From Ahrensia sp. (lineage in GTDB: Bacteria; Pseudomonadota; Alphaproteobacteria; Rhizobiales; Rhizobiaceae): DNA of 31,963 bases. Under the pieces are notes generated by a model that was not told the origin of the DNA, ran no database searches, and saw nothing but the letters and a program-made list of their open reading frames with translations. The translations under genes and the position numbers were made by a program. Below are positions 15,457-26,044 of this stretch, in pieces. The stretch covers positions 1-31,963 of the forward strand of contig NZXU01000048.1 of NCBI GenBank assembly GCA_002698425.1, in the 5' to 3' direction. Within the stretch, counting starts at the first letter, position 1, and every line of letters begins with the position of its first letter.

Positions 15457-16971
15457 TCAATCTTTGCCGCACTCGCGATCGAGGATGGCCACCATGGCGC
15501 GATAGAGTTCTTCCGCATCCTCCCTGGTCCGGCCGACACAGACCGCGCCAAGCTTGCCAAACTCCGAAAGCGCGCCGATCAGATGGAACACCACGCCGGT
15601 CTGCGTCGCGCCGTGGAAATGAATGCCGTTGCGCACAGCGATGTCGATCAGGTCCTCCGGCAACAAACCGCGATAGCAGTCGGAAGCGAGATTGTCGGTT
15701 GCGTAGTAGCAGCGCTGCTCGCCCTGCGGCGTGTTGAATTGGCCGGTGGCGGAATCGTAGATGCCGTCGGTGAGATATTGCAACATGATGAAGGGATGCG
15801 TCGTGCCGCCCTTCCGAAGGTTGATCTCAATGGCGTAGTGCTTCCAGCCTGCCTCTTCCGGCACCGAAATGAAATCGACGGCGAACCGCCCGAGCACGCC
15901 TTTCTCGGCCAGCGCCTTCGCCGCCTTCATCCCCTCGGCCTGCACCTCGAGCCGGTAGGCCTCGTCGGCGGGAAAAAGCGCGCCGAGGAACTCCTGGTCG
16001 GTCAACCCGCCCAGCACCTGGTCATGCGTCGAGATCGCCTCGACATGGCCGGCCGGATCGATGCGATACTGCGCCGAGGGCGAGCGCTTGTTCCGGCCGT
16101 CGACGAAGGCCTCGACGACGCCCCCCATCTCCGCGAATTTTTCCCGGTAGATGTCCCAGTCGAGATCGTGCGCGCCGAATTCCATCTTCGGCAGATGCTC
16201 GGAGATCCACGCCTCCAGACCGGTTTCGGGACAGCCTTCGAAGTGGAAGGTGGCGTTGCCCTCGCCCGAGAAACCCTCATTGTATTTGACGACGGCGCGG
16301 CGCAGTCGCGGATTGCGCCGCTTCAGTTCGGCGAGCGAGGTGATGATGTCCTTCTCGTTTGCCAGATCCTCGAAACCGTCGGGCATCAGCACGCCGGCCT
16401 CGCGGAAGATCTTGCGCCCGCCGCTTTTCGAGCCAAGCGGCAGGAGCTCCGGATCGCAGCCATAGACCGGCAGGTCGAGTTCCAGCGCCAGCCGCCGCTC
16501 GATCTCCGAGACCGTGTAGCAGACCATGTGCGACGCGGATTTATCGCCGATCGCAGCAGTGATGCGCTTCATCAGCCGCGGCCGTTCGAGGATCTTCTCC
16601 GTCAGCGCCCGGTCCGACATGTCCTGGCAGTTCAAGAGCGTCAGCCGCTCGCGGGCGTGGCGATGCGGAACGCCTTCGAGAAGGTGGAGGTAATAGTCGA
16701 CGGTCGCCTCGTCGATCGGCCCGCTGGTGACATAGATCACGCGCGTTTCCGGCATGCGCAGCAGGAGCAGCAGGCACAGCATGCGCTCCTCGTAATGGCG
16801 CACGCCGTCGATGCGGGCGAGAACTTCCGTGTCGAGCGACAGGCTAGGGACGATCAGCACGGTGCGCGGCAGAAGCGGATCGGGAAAGACGGTGCGATAG
16901 ATATCGCCCAGCCTGTCCTGCAGGCGACCGAAGGCCTCGATGTCGCCGGGTTCGGTGAAGTTCTTCACCAT
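15457..16971 (-). CDS. PGM1-related ATP-grasp peptide ligase-like protein
   Basis: This 504-residue protein has an ATP-grasp fold in its C-terminal half. AVVKYNEGFSGEGNATF (about 240-260) resembles the ATP-binding strand-loop, and GRFAVDFISV followed by HYAIEINLRKGGTTHPF provides the metal-binding Glu/Asn residues. It resembles proteins annotated as 'peptide ligase PGM1-related', named after the Streptomyces pheganomycin enzyme that joins an amino acid to a peptide. The N-terminal ~190 residues are specific to this group. It is probably soluble and joins a carboxylate to an amine with ATP; the substrates are unknown. ATG 16971 lies only one base after GGGAGG, so GTG 16968 or another start is possible. 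The 73-aa gene is 26 bp upstream. Confidence 0.8.
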   Translation of the reverse strand: MVKNFTEPGDIEAFGRLQDRLGDIYRTVFPDPLLPRTVLIVPSLSLDTEVLARIDGVRHYEERMLCLLLLLRMPETRVIYVTSGPIDEATVDYYLHLLEGVPHRHARERLTLLNCQDMSDRALTEKILERPRLMKRITAAIGDKSASHMVCYTVSEIERRLALELDLPVYGCDPELLPLGSKSGGRKIFREAGVLMPDGFEDLANEKDIITSLAELKRRNPRLRRAVVKYNEGFSGEGNATFHFEGCPETGLEAWISEHLPKMEFGAHDLDWDIYREKFAEMGGVVEAFVDGRNKRSPSAQYRIDPAGHVEAISTHDQVLGGLTDQEFLGALFPADEAYRLEVQAEGMKAAKALAEKGVLGRFAVDFISVPEEAGWKHYAIEINLRKGGTTHPFIMLQYLTDGIYDSATGQFNTPQGEQRCYYATDNLASDCYRGLLPEDLIDIAVRNGIHFHGATQTGVVFHLIGALSEFGKLGAVCVGRTREDAEELYRAMVAILDRECGKD

Positions 16972-16997
16972 GCCTCCCGACTCCCCCCCGCTAATAC

Positions 16998-17219
16998 TCA
17001 GGCGCCGGAAACGGGCGGAGGCGTGCGTCCGCGCTTCTCGAATTCGGCGGTGAGGCGTTCTTCCAGATCGACGAGGTCCTGCGGCATGGGCTGGCCGGTC
17101 GCCTTCATCTGCATCAGTTCGAGATGGATCTGCTCGAGCAGTTCATGGTCGTCCTCCGGCTGGTTTTCCATATCGTTGAACAGCATGTTGAGCCGCGTGA
17201 TCAGTCCTTCGAACGCCAT
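16998..17219 (-). CDS. Small acidic hypothetical protein (73 aa)
   Basis: I do not recognise this family. The protein is 73 residues, rich in Glu, Asp, Leu and Met, with predicted helices (ITRLNMLFNDMEN, HELLEQIHLELMQM, LVDLEERLTAEFEKRG) and a proline-rich tail ending PPPVSGA. There is no signal peptide or membrane segment. AAGGCGG upstream of ATG 17219 supports translation. It lies 26 bp before the ATP-grasp gene on the same strand, so the two are probably co-transcribed. It might be an accessory or regulatory partner of the ligase. A precursor-peptide role is possible but not shown. Confidence 0.65.
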   Translation of the reverse strand: MAFEGLITRLNMLFNDMENQPEDDHELLEQIHLELMQMKATGQPMPQDLVDLEERLTAEFEKRGRTPPPVSGA

Positions 17220-17289
17220 TTTGTCCGCCTTGGTCAGTGGTTGCAGAAAATCAGTAGCATCGTCGCGCGCCGATGGGAATTGACCCGGG

Positions 17290-18291
<1,002 letters not shown>

Positions 18292-18311
18292 GGAGCGCCA
18301 CCTGGATCGCG

Positions 18312-18372
18312 GGCGGACCAGTCCGCCTGCGCCCGTATCACCTATGGAGCGAGGCCGGCCGGTTCAACCGGC
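18312..18372. repeat. Two hairpins between LLM and NAT genes
   Basis: GGCGGAC (18312-18318) pairs with GTCCGCC (18321-18327), and GCCGGTT pairs with AACCGGC around one base (18358-18372). Neither is followed by a T-run on the minus strand. They may attenuate read-through from the acetyltransferase gene into the oxidoreductase gene. Confidence 0.4.
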
Positions 18373-18376
18373 AAGA

Positions 18377-19198
18377 TCAGCCGGCAAGCCGTTCGATCCG
18401 GCCGCAGGCCTCCAGCCGCCGCCAGATCTCCGCCGCGAGCGATGCGTCGACCGGCAGCGCGAAGTCGCCGGCAAGCACCGCCTGCATCTCCTCGGGCGAA
18501 GCGATCGTCCGTTTCGTCACGCCGCCGGCGCTTTCGATGCGCAGCGCCGTGTTGAGCAGGCTGATGCGGCCTTCCCCCGTATGGCGGCTCAGCATCAGGT
18601 TGGACGGGAACGGTGCTTTCTCCCAGCGCGCGGTGACGAAATTGGCCGCCTCGATATCGGCGTCGCGCACCGGCACGCGGTCGAAACCGAACAGCGAATA
18701 CCAGCCGTCGGGCGTTTCACGCTCAAGGACCAGTTCGCCCGCCGTCGTGTCCTCGGTGAAGCGGTAGCGGCCGGTCGGCGCTTGCTGCACTTCCCGCGAG
18801 GCGATCGGCAGCGGGATCGAGGTTCCAGAGCCCCCGAAACCAGTGTCGGCCAGCCATTCCTCGCCGCCGACTGTGACGATCCAGGCGAGATGGCTGCGAT
18901 TGGCGCCCTGCGGCGCGCCGTTCCTCACCCGCGCCATGACGCGGCTCGCCTCGAAGCCGGTCTCCTTCAGTGCCGCGCCGAACAGCGTGTTCAGCTCGAA
19001 ACAGTAGCCGCCGCGGCCGCGCCCGACGACCTTGTCGAAAATGCCTTCCAGCGACACGTCGGGCACGATGCCGAGCAGAGGATCGATATTCTCGAAGGTC
19101 ACGGCGTTCATCTGCCCCGACTGGAGGCGACGCAGGCCGGCTGCGTCGGGCGACGGTTTGTCAATGCCGATGCGTCGATAATAGCGGTCGAGATCCAT
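18377..19198 (-). CDS. nat: Arylamine N-acetyltransferase
   Basis: This 273-residue cytoplasmic enzyme transfers the acetyl group of acetyl-CoA to arylamines, hydrazines or related amines. The cysteine-protease-like triad is clear: C66 in [12 protein letters not shown]103 in NRSHLAWIV and D118 in WLADTGFG. Length and domain order match bacterial NATs. Related NAT-fold proteins act as amide synthases in natural-product pathways, so a biosynthetic role with the neighbouring ATP-grasp and LLM genes is conceivable, though detoxification is the usual role. It diverges from the ABC exporter genes across a 154-bp region. Confidence 0.93.
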   Translation of the reverse strand: MDLDRYYRRIGIDKPSPDAAGLRRLQSGQMNAVTFENIDPLLGIVPDVSLEGIFDKVVGRGRGGYCFELNTLFGAALKETGFEASRVMARVRNGAPQGANRSHLAWIVTVGGEEWLADTGFGGSGTSIPLPIASREVQQAPTGRYRFTEDTTAGELVLERETPDGWYSLFGFDRVPVRDADIEAANFVTARWEKAPFPSNLMLSRHTGEGRISLLNTALRIESAGGVTKRTIASPEEMQAVLAGDFALPVDASLAAEIWRRLEACGRIERLAG

Positions 19199-19352
19199 TT
19201 TCCCCCCGTATAGCGGTCAGACCCGTTCTTTGCAGACTTACCGCCGGTGTTGCAATTGTCAGGAGTCTTCGGGCCGATCGCGCGCCGGCGGTTTAAATCG
19301 ATTGACGAGGCCCTATGTAAGCCGTCTCCCCGACGAACCGGCCCCTCATGTC

Positions 19353-20275
<923 letters not shown>

Positions 20276-20279
<4 letters not shown>

Positions 20280-21037
20280 ATCCGATGGGTGTCTGGGCAA
20301 TCTACCACTACGAGATGTCGCGCTGGTTCCGCACGCTCTTCCAGGGCGTCGTGTCGCCGGTCGTCTCGACCTCGCTTTATTTCATCGTCTTCGGCGCGGC
20401 CATCGGCTCGCGCATCACCGAGGTCGAGGGCGTCTCCTATGGCGCGTTTCTCGTCCCCGGCGTCATCATGCTGAACCTGCTCACCCAGAGCGTCTCCAAC
20501 GCGGCCTTCGGCATCTATTTCCCGAAATTCGTCGGTACGATCTACGAGATCCTGTCGGCGCCGATCTCCTATTTCGAGATCGTGCTGGGCTATGTCGGGG
20601 CGGCGGCGACCAAGTCGACCATTCTCGGCCTCATCATCCTTGGCACCGCCTCCTTTTTCGTCGACCTGCGGATCGCCCACCCGGTCGCGATGATTGCCTT
20701 CCTGCTGCTCACGGCGATCACCTTCTCGCTGCTCGGCTTCATCATCGGCATCTGGGCGGACAGTTTCGAGAAGCTGCAGATCGTGCCGCTCCTGGTCATC
20801 ACGCCGCTGGTCTTTCTCGGCGGCAGCTTCTACTCGATCTCGATGCTGCCGGAGTTCTGGCAGAAGGTGACGCTCTTCAACCCGGTTCTCTACCTGATTA
20901 GCGGATTCCGGTGGAGCTTCTACGAGATTTCCGACGTTTCCGTCGGCATCAGTCTTGCGATGATCAGCCTCTTCCTTGTCATATGCATGTCGGTGGTCTG
21001 GTGGATTTTCCGGACGGGCTACCGTTTGAAGAGCTAG
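20276..21037 (+). CDS. ABC-2 exporter permease, YadH-like
   Basis: This 253-residue membrane protein has about six hydrophobic segments and the ABC-2 family layout. A cytoplasmic N-terminus with [20 protein letters not shown] opens it, a central region includes [20 protein letters not shown], and [20 protein letters not shown] is the classic ABC-2 signature. It overlaps the ATPase gene by 4 bases and almost certainly forms a transporter with it. The sirtuin gene starts 20 bp downstream and may be co-transcribed. Confidence 0.93.
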
Positions 21038-21056
21038 GAACGGGGGAAACCGGCGC

Positions 21057-21752
21057 ATGAGAATCGTGGTCCTCACCGGCGCCGGGATATCCGCCGAAAG
21101 CGGATTGTCCACGTTCCGCGATCCGGACGGCGTCTGGATGAAGATGGATCCGATGAAGCTGGCGACGCCGGAAGCCTTCGCCGCCGATCCGGACCTGGTA
21201 CAGGGCTTCTACAATGCGCGGCGCGCGCAATTGCGCGATGTCGAGCCCAATGCGGCGCACATGGCGCTTGCCCGGCTCGAGAAAGCGCTGGGCCGCGATT
21301 TCATGCTGGTCACGCAGAATGTCGACGACCTGCATGAACGCGGCGGCTCCCGCGAGGTCGTTCACATGCATGGCCAGTTGCGCCAGGCGTGGTGCCGCGC
21401 CTGCGACGCCCGTACGCCGTGGGACGAGGATCTATCGGCCGAAACAGCCTGCCCTTCATGCGGCGCGGCCGGCCATATGCGCCCGGATATCGTCTGGTTC
21501 GGCGAGATGCCCTACCGCATGGAGGAGATCATGCGGACGCTCGACACATGCGATCTGTTCGTGGCGATCGGCACCAGCGGTGCCGTCTATCCCGCCGCCG
21601 GTTTCGTCGAGATCGCGGCCAATGCCGGCGCGGAGACGCTGGAACTCAACCTGCAGCCCTCGGACGGCACGGTCCTCTTCGACAGCCACCGGCACGGTCC
21701 CGCAACCGAAATCGTGCCGGCCTTCGTCGAGGAAATCCTCAAGCCCGCCTGA
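21057..21752 (+). CDS. cobB: NAD-dependent protein deacylase (sirtuin, class III)
   Basis: This 231-residue sirtuin removes acyl groups from lysines using NAD+, yielding O-acyl-ADP-ribose and nicotinamide. Visible motifs are GAGISAESGLSTFRDPDGVW (NAD loop), TQNVDDLH, and the catalytic H105 in VVHMHG. Four zinc cysteines occur as C113-x2-C116 and C132-x2-C135. Y52 and R55 in GFYNARR are the pair that, in class III enzymes such as SIRT5 and CobB, recognise acidic acyl groups. Desuccinylase or demalonylase activity is therefore likely beside deacetylation. It converges on the chemoreceptor gene 19 bp away. Confidence 0.94.
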   Translation: MRIVVLTGAGISAESGLSTFRDPDGVWMKMDPMKLATPEAFAADPDLVQGFYNARRAQLRDVEPNAAHMALARLEKALGRDFMLVTQNVDDLHERGGSREVVHMHGQLRQAWCRACDARTPWDEDLSAETACPSCGAAGHMRPDIVWFGEMPYRMEEIMRTLDTCDLFVAIGTSGAVYPAAGFVEIAANAGAETLELNLQPSDGTVLFDSHRHGPATEIVPAFVEEILKPA

Positions 21753-21771
21753 AACAGGTCCCCCTCGCCGG

Positions 21772-24081
21772 TCAGGCGACCTCGGCCTGCATGCCGTTCC
21801 CGGAATCGTCGCGGCGGTCATAGGACCCGAAATCGACGCCCGGTTCGACGTCGCGGGTCTTGAAGGTCCGGATCCGGCCGGAAAGCGTCGACACCTGGTC
21901 GCGCAGCCTGTCGATCTCGACGCTGTTCAACTCCGCCATGCGGGAGTTTTCCTGGGTGATCCTGTCGAGGCTGGAAACGGCGTCGGACACTTCCTTGAGG
22001 CTGCTGTCCTGTTCCTTGGTCGCGTTTGCGATCTGGCTGAACAACGCGGCGACCTCGCCGACGCTTGCAATGATGGCGTCGAGCGCCTTGTCGGTGTTGC
22101 CGACGTGATCGACGCCCTGGCGCACCTGGCCGGCGCTCTCGTTGATCAGCTGGCCGATCTCGCCGGCGGCGGTCGAACAGCGCTGGGCCAGCTCGCGCAC
22201 TTCGGTGGCGACCACGGCAAAACCCTTGCCGGCCTCGCCCGCGCGCGCCGCCTCGACGCCCGCGTTGAGCGCCAGCAAGTTGGTCTGGAAAGCGATCTCG
22301 TTGATCACGCCGATGATCGACGAGATCTTCTGCGACGACTGGTCGATGCCTTCCATGGCGGCGACGGCGTTTTTCATCACCGCGCGTGAGCCTTCGGCCT
22401 CCTCGCGCGTCTGGCCCACCATCTCCAGCGCGGACCGCGAACTGCCGGCCGTCTGGCGGATACTGTCGGCAAGATGCTGCACCGACGCCGCGGTCTCGGT
22501 CAGGCCGGCGGCCTGTTCCTCGGTACGGCCGGCTAGTTTCTGCGAGGAGTCCGTCAGCTGCTCGGCGACATCGTTGAGGGTGCCGGAAATGCTGCGCGCC
22601 TGCGCCAGCGTCTGGCGCAACTGCTCGACCGCTTCATTGTAATTGGCGACCATCGGCCGGAAACTTTCCGGAAGGTCGTCCGGAAGCCGGTGTTCGAGAT
22701 CGCCCTGCGCCAGCAGCGCCAGCGAATCGGACAGCGCCGTCAGGGCCGTCTCCTGCTCCTTTTGAAGATGCGCGCGTTCCTCGGCGCGCTTGCGCGCCTC
22801 TTCCGCCGTCAGCTTGCGGCCTTCGACGGCTTCCTCTTCGAGGCGGATGTTCTCCAGCGCCGCGTCGCGGAAAACGACGACCGACTGCGCCATGTCGCCG
22901 ATCTCGTCATTGCGGTCGGCATTGGCGATCTCGACGCCGGTGTCGCCGCCGGCCAGCCGCTTCATGTCCTCGACGAGCGCGCCGATCGGACGCGTCAGCC
23001 CGCGTGAGAAGAACAGGCTCGCCGCGATCGCGATCAGCGTCAGCACGGCGGCAACGGCCAGCACGTTGTTGCGGATTTCGCCGGCAATGCCGCGCACCTC
23101 TGCACGGTCCACCACCGAGGCGACGGCCCAGCCGACCGTCTCGAACTGCAGCGGGACCGCCACGGCGACCGTTTCGATGTCGCGATAGCCCGAGATGAAC
23201 CCCTTGCCCTCTTCGCCCTTCAGCGCTCCGGCGATGACCGGGGCGGAGACCTTTGTCGTCAGCGTGTCGTCGGCCTCCGTCCTCGGCGAATCCGAGACCA
23301 GCGCGCCGTCCCGGTTGACGAGGATCGTCTCGCCGGTCTGGCCGAGACCATGCCTGTTCGACAGGATCGCCTTCACCTGGTCCAGCGGCACTTGCACCGC
23401 GACCGCGCCGATCTTGTCGAGCCCGTCGAAGACCGGCGCCGCCATGAAGGAGGCGGCCGTGCCGTTCGAAGGCGCATAGGCCTCGAAATCGGCAAAGGAG
23501 GCGACCTCGCTCGTCGGCGCGTCCATCGCGCCCCTGAACGCTTCGCTCAGCCCGGACGACGCGTAGTCGCCGTCGACGAAACTGGTCGCGTAATCCGGCT
23601 CCTTGAGGACCGAATAGACAAGATTGCCCTCGGGATCGAACAGGAAGATGTCGGAATAACCGCGCGAGGCGAGATGCTCGCGGAAGCGGCCGTGATAGGT
23701 CGAGTGGGCGATGTCGTAGCCATCGCCCTCCATCGCCATGTCCATCAGCGCCTTCTCGCCGGCGTCGTAGGGATTGTCCTCGATATAGCGGTACTGGAGC
23801 TCCTCGCCCGCTTCGTCGCCGATCTCCGACCAGCCCGCCTGGAACCCCTTCAGGGCGTCCGCGGTGTCGGGCCGCGACGCGAGCGACAGCAGGTCCAGCT
23901 TCAGGTTCTTCAGATAGAGATCGAGTTCGTTACGGCGGCCATCCGCGACGGCGGACAGATCCTCGAAATAGATCTCCTCGGCCTTCTTGCCGGCAACGGT
24001 GGTCGCGGCGATCGACGTCGCGCCCACAGCGAAGAGCGTAAGGGCGAGGGCTGCAAGCGGAAGCTTGTGTTTGATGCGCAT
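21772..24081 (-). CDS. Methyl-accepting chemotaxis protein with Cache-type sensor
   Basis: This is a 769-residue transmembrane chemoreceptor. TM1 lies at about 7-29. A periplasmic sensor of roughly 300 residues follows, containing Cache-like segments (YSDIFLFDPEGNLVYSV, TGETILVNRDGALVSD). TM2 is at about 339-358 and is followed by a HAMP domain (359-411). A helical linker then leads to a second HAMP-like block (about 445-490). The signalling domain has the highly conserved tip EIAFQTNLLALNAGVEAARA at about 595-614. The ligand is not predictable. The C-terminal tail does not end in a clear CheR-docking pentapeptide. No other chemotaxis gene is in the window, so it is an orphan receptor. Confidence 0.93.
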   Translation of the reverse strand: MRIKHKLPLAALALTLFAVGATSIAATTVAGKKAEEIYFEDLSAVADGRRNELDLYLKNLKLDLLSLASRPDTADALKGFQAGWSEIGDEAGEELQYRYIEDNPYDAGEKALMDMAMEGDGYDIAHSTYHGRFREHLASRGYSDIFLFDPEGNLVYSVLKEPDYATSFVDGDYASSGLSEAFRGAMDAPTSEVASFADFEAYAPSNGTAASFMAAPVFDGLDKIGAVAVQVPLDQVKAILSNRHGLGQTGETILVNRDGALVSDSPRTEADDTLTTKVSAPVIAGALKGEEGKGFISGYRDIETVAVAVPLQFETVGWAVASVVDRAEVRGIAGEIRNNVLAVAAVLTLIAIAASLFFSRGLTRPIGALVEDMKRLAGGDTGVEIANADRNDEIGDMAQSVVVFRDAALENIRLEEEAVEGRKLTAEEARKRAEERAHLQKEQETALTALSDSLALLAQGDLEHRLPDDLPESFRPMVANYNEAVEQLRQTLAQARSISGTLNDVAEQLTDSSQKLAGRTEEQAAGLTETAASVQHLADSIRQTAGSSRSALEMVGQTREEAEGSRAVMKNAVAAMEGIDQSSQKISSIIGVINEIAFQTNLLALNAGVEAARAGEAGKGFAVVATEVRELAQRCSTAAGEIGQLINESAGQVRQGVDHVGNTDKALDAIIASVGEVAALFSQIANATKEQDSSLKEVSDAVSSLDRITQENSRMAELNSVEIDRLRDQVSTLSGRIRTFKTRDVEPGVDFGSYDRRDDSGNGMQAEVA

Positions 24082-24373
24082 GATGTCCTCCCGGACCGGT
24101 CGGAGGCGTCATGCCCGTGTCAGGCGCGACCTTCATGGCGCGCGCAATACATTCAAGACGGTATTACTGCGTATATATTGTTAAAATTCTATTCGATTAA
24201 GCGATCGTTCGCCTGCAACATTTAGCAGTACTCGCGATCGCCGACCACTCGATTGTCCCCTGTGCTGCGTCCGCAGGCTGACGAGATATTGCCGCCGTGA
24301 GACCGTCTGTGGGCCGGAACAGGGGGCCGCTCATAGCAGAAAAGGCCGGCCAGAAGATCAGGCGTTCAGTGTT
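24082..24373. other. Intergenic region, AT-rich near 24160-24200
   Basis: This is 292 bases between the chemoreceptor start and the end of the first GT25 gene. It begins the drop in GC content seen through the glycan island. A run such as TATATATTGTTAAAATTC (24171-24188) could hold the chemoreceptor promoter on the minus strand. I see no gene, RNA or clear terminator. Confidence 0.45.
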
Positions 24374-25174
24374 TCACGGCTCGTATTTGATACGCTTTTC
24401 GACTTGATCGCCGCCGAGCGAGCGAAGGCCGCGCCTGGCTGTTTTCGCAAGCTTGCGGAACGGCTTCACAAGTCGGCGCTCGAAGAAACCTTCGATGTCG
24501 CGTTTGAACACTTCCCTTTCCGAATCCAGAGTGCTCGAGATCTCGTCCGTCGTGTCGTCGGGATGCAAGATGCTGAACTGAACAATCGGGGCCGGGTCGA
24601 ACTGCAGGACACGCATCTCGTGAAATACGGGAAAGTCCGGATTGAACAGGAACTGGTCGATGGGCAGGTTTATTTGCTCTGAATAGCTCTTGAGTTTCTC
24701 GATCACGCGCCTGTTTATGACGTATGCGCCGGTGCTCGCATGCTTTCCGGTCAACAGGCGAATGCCTCTTCCATCGATTTCGAGAACGGGAGCCTTCTCC
24801 ATTCGGGTCCGCGCGAAATTCGTCTCGAGCTTCACGATATCGGCGTCCAGCCCTTCCCAGTCCACGCCGTCCAGAAGTCGGGCCAGCGAAGCGCCGAAAA
24901 TGACGTCATCCTCCATGACGAGCGCATGTGCCTCTCCGGTTTCCTGCAATAACGTCCAGCATTGGACATGGCTCAGGAAGCAACCGACTTCGCCGGGGCC
25001 CATGGGGAAACGAACATCATGGGCTATCTTGAAACGCCCCAATGCTTCCGAAGGAAGCGCTACCCCCTCGACCGCCGGCACTCTTTGCGCGCTGATCCCG
25101 TGCTCAACGAATTGCCTTTCCATGAAGGTGCGGCGTTTTGTGTGCTTGTCTAGGTTGATATAGTAAATACGCAT
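24374..25174 (-). CDS. Glycosyltransferase family 25
   Basis: This 266-residue glycosyltransferase resembles lipooligosaccharide galactosyltransferases (LgtB/LpsA type). The start YYINLDKHTKRR, then GEVGCFLSHVQCW (61-73) and VMEDDVIF (87-93, metal/nucleotide-sugar Asp pair), are the family hallmarks. GKHASTGAYVINRR follows. It probably adds a hexose to LPS or another surface glycan on the cytoplasmic side. It is divergent from another GT25 gene with only 42 bp between the two starts. Confidence 0.9.
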   Translation of the reverse strand: MRIYYINLDKHTKRRTFMERQFVEHGISAQRVPAVEGVALPSEALGRFKIAHDVRFPMGPGEVGCFLSHVQCWTLLQETGEAHALVMEDDVIFGASLARLLDGVDWEGLDADIVKLETNFARTRMEKAPVLEIDGRGIRLLTGKHASTGAYVINRRVIEKLKSYSEQINLPIDQFLFNPDFPVFHEMRVLQFDPAPIVQFSILHPDDTTDEISSTLDSEREVFKRDIEGFFERRLVKPFRKLAKTARRGLRSLGGDQVEKRIKYEP

Positions 25175-25216
25175 GCGGCTGATTTTGATGGGAGGATTGG
25201 CTCGCGAGAGCCCGAA

Positions 25217-25993
25217 ATGGCCAAATACCGTTCGTTCATTATCACGATGAAAGATCGTGAAGACCGCGCCAAGGCAATTCTCGACAGGCTCTCCGGTTTC
25301 GGCTCATACGCGACAATCGTTGAAGCTGTCGACGGCCGGGGTATTTCTGACGACACATTCAACAAGCTCGTGGGCCGACGCGTCAACTGCCGCAAAAGCA
25401 GACGCCTGATGTCGAAAGGCGAGTTGGGCTGCTGGCTGAGCCACAAGAAGGCGTGGCGCGAACTCGGCAAGGAAACGGCGGACTTCGCCTTCATTTTCGA
25501 GGATGATGTCGTCGTCATGGGCGATCTCACCCCGATCGCGAACGCCCTGGAACGCATGGACGGGTGGGACATCGTCAAGCTGTATCGGAAGAAGAAACGC
25601 CGACCACTCTTCAGGAGACCGGTCGGAGAAGGACTTGAGCTGACGGCTTCCTTCAGCGCGACCTCCGGGACCTTTGCCTATGCGATCAGAAGGGAGGTCG
25701 CCGAAAGGCTGAACACGTCCCATGAGGAATTCCAGTCACCCATCGATGTCGAGTTCCGGTTTCGCTCCCGCAACAGGATACGGGTGTTCGACTGCAGCGA
25801 AGACCTGGTAATCCACGACCCCAATTCACACAGCACCATCGAACCCAATCGTTCCCTTCAGAGAACCCGATTCAAGGAGGAGGAAAGGCTTTGGAAGCTG
25901 TTATGCAACGCCATACACTTCTTCTCGAACCTCTACGACAATTCGAAATACTTCATGGCTCGCGAATACCGTTCCTCCAGGCCCCTTTCATGA
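25217..25993 (+). CDS. Glycosyltransferase family 25, second copy
   Basis: This 258-residue GT25 protein has the same layout as its divergent neighbour: FIITMKDREDRAK at the start, KGELGCWLSHKKAW (67-80), FEDDVVVMGDL (94-104) and SGTFAYAIRR. The two copies clearly differ in sequence, so they are not a recent duplication. They may add successive sugars. The basic stretch KLYRKKKRR is unusual in the middle. The GT2 gene follows 51 bp downstream. Confidence 0.88.
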   Translation: MAKYRSFIITMKDREDRAKAILDRLSGFGSYATIVEAVDGRGISDDTFNKLVGRRVNCRKSRRLMSKGELGCWLSHKKAWRELGKETADFAFIFEDDVVVMGDLTPIANALERMDGWDIVKLYRKKKRRPLFRRPVGEGLELTASFSATSGTFAYAIRREVAERLNTSHEEFQSPIDVEFRFRSRNRIRVFDCSEDLVIHDPNSHSTIEPNRSLQRTRFKEEERLWKLLCNAIHFFSNLYDNSKYFMAREYRSSRPLS

Positions 25994-26044
25994 GACGTTC
26001 CGGGATCCTGATCCAAATCGGAAACAAGGCATCCGGGGGCTGAC

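Noticed and set aside
15448..17283. A 611-codon plus-strand open frame opposite the ATP-grasp ligase
   Set aside because: The minus strand encodes the recognisable ligase with coherent motifs. The plus frame reads as low-complexity Arg/Asp/Val/Ala sequence.
21772..24081. Tandem HAMP-like regions in the chemoreceptor as a novelty
   Set aside because: Two HAMP-like blocks are common in alphaproteobacterial chemoreceptors, so I did not list it as a finding.
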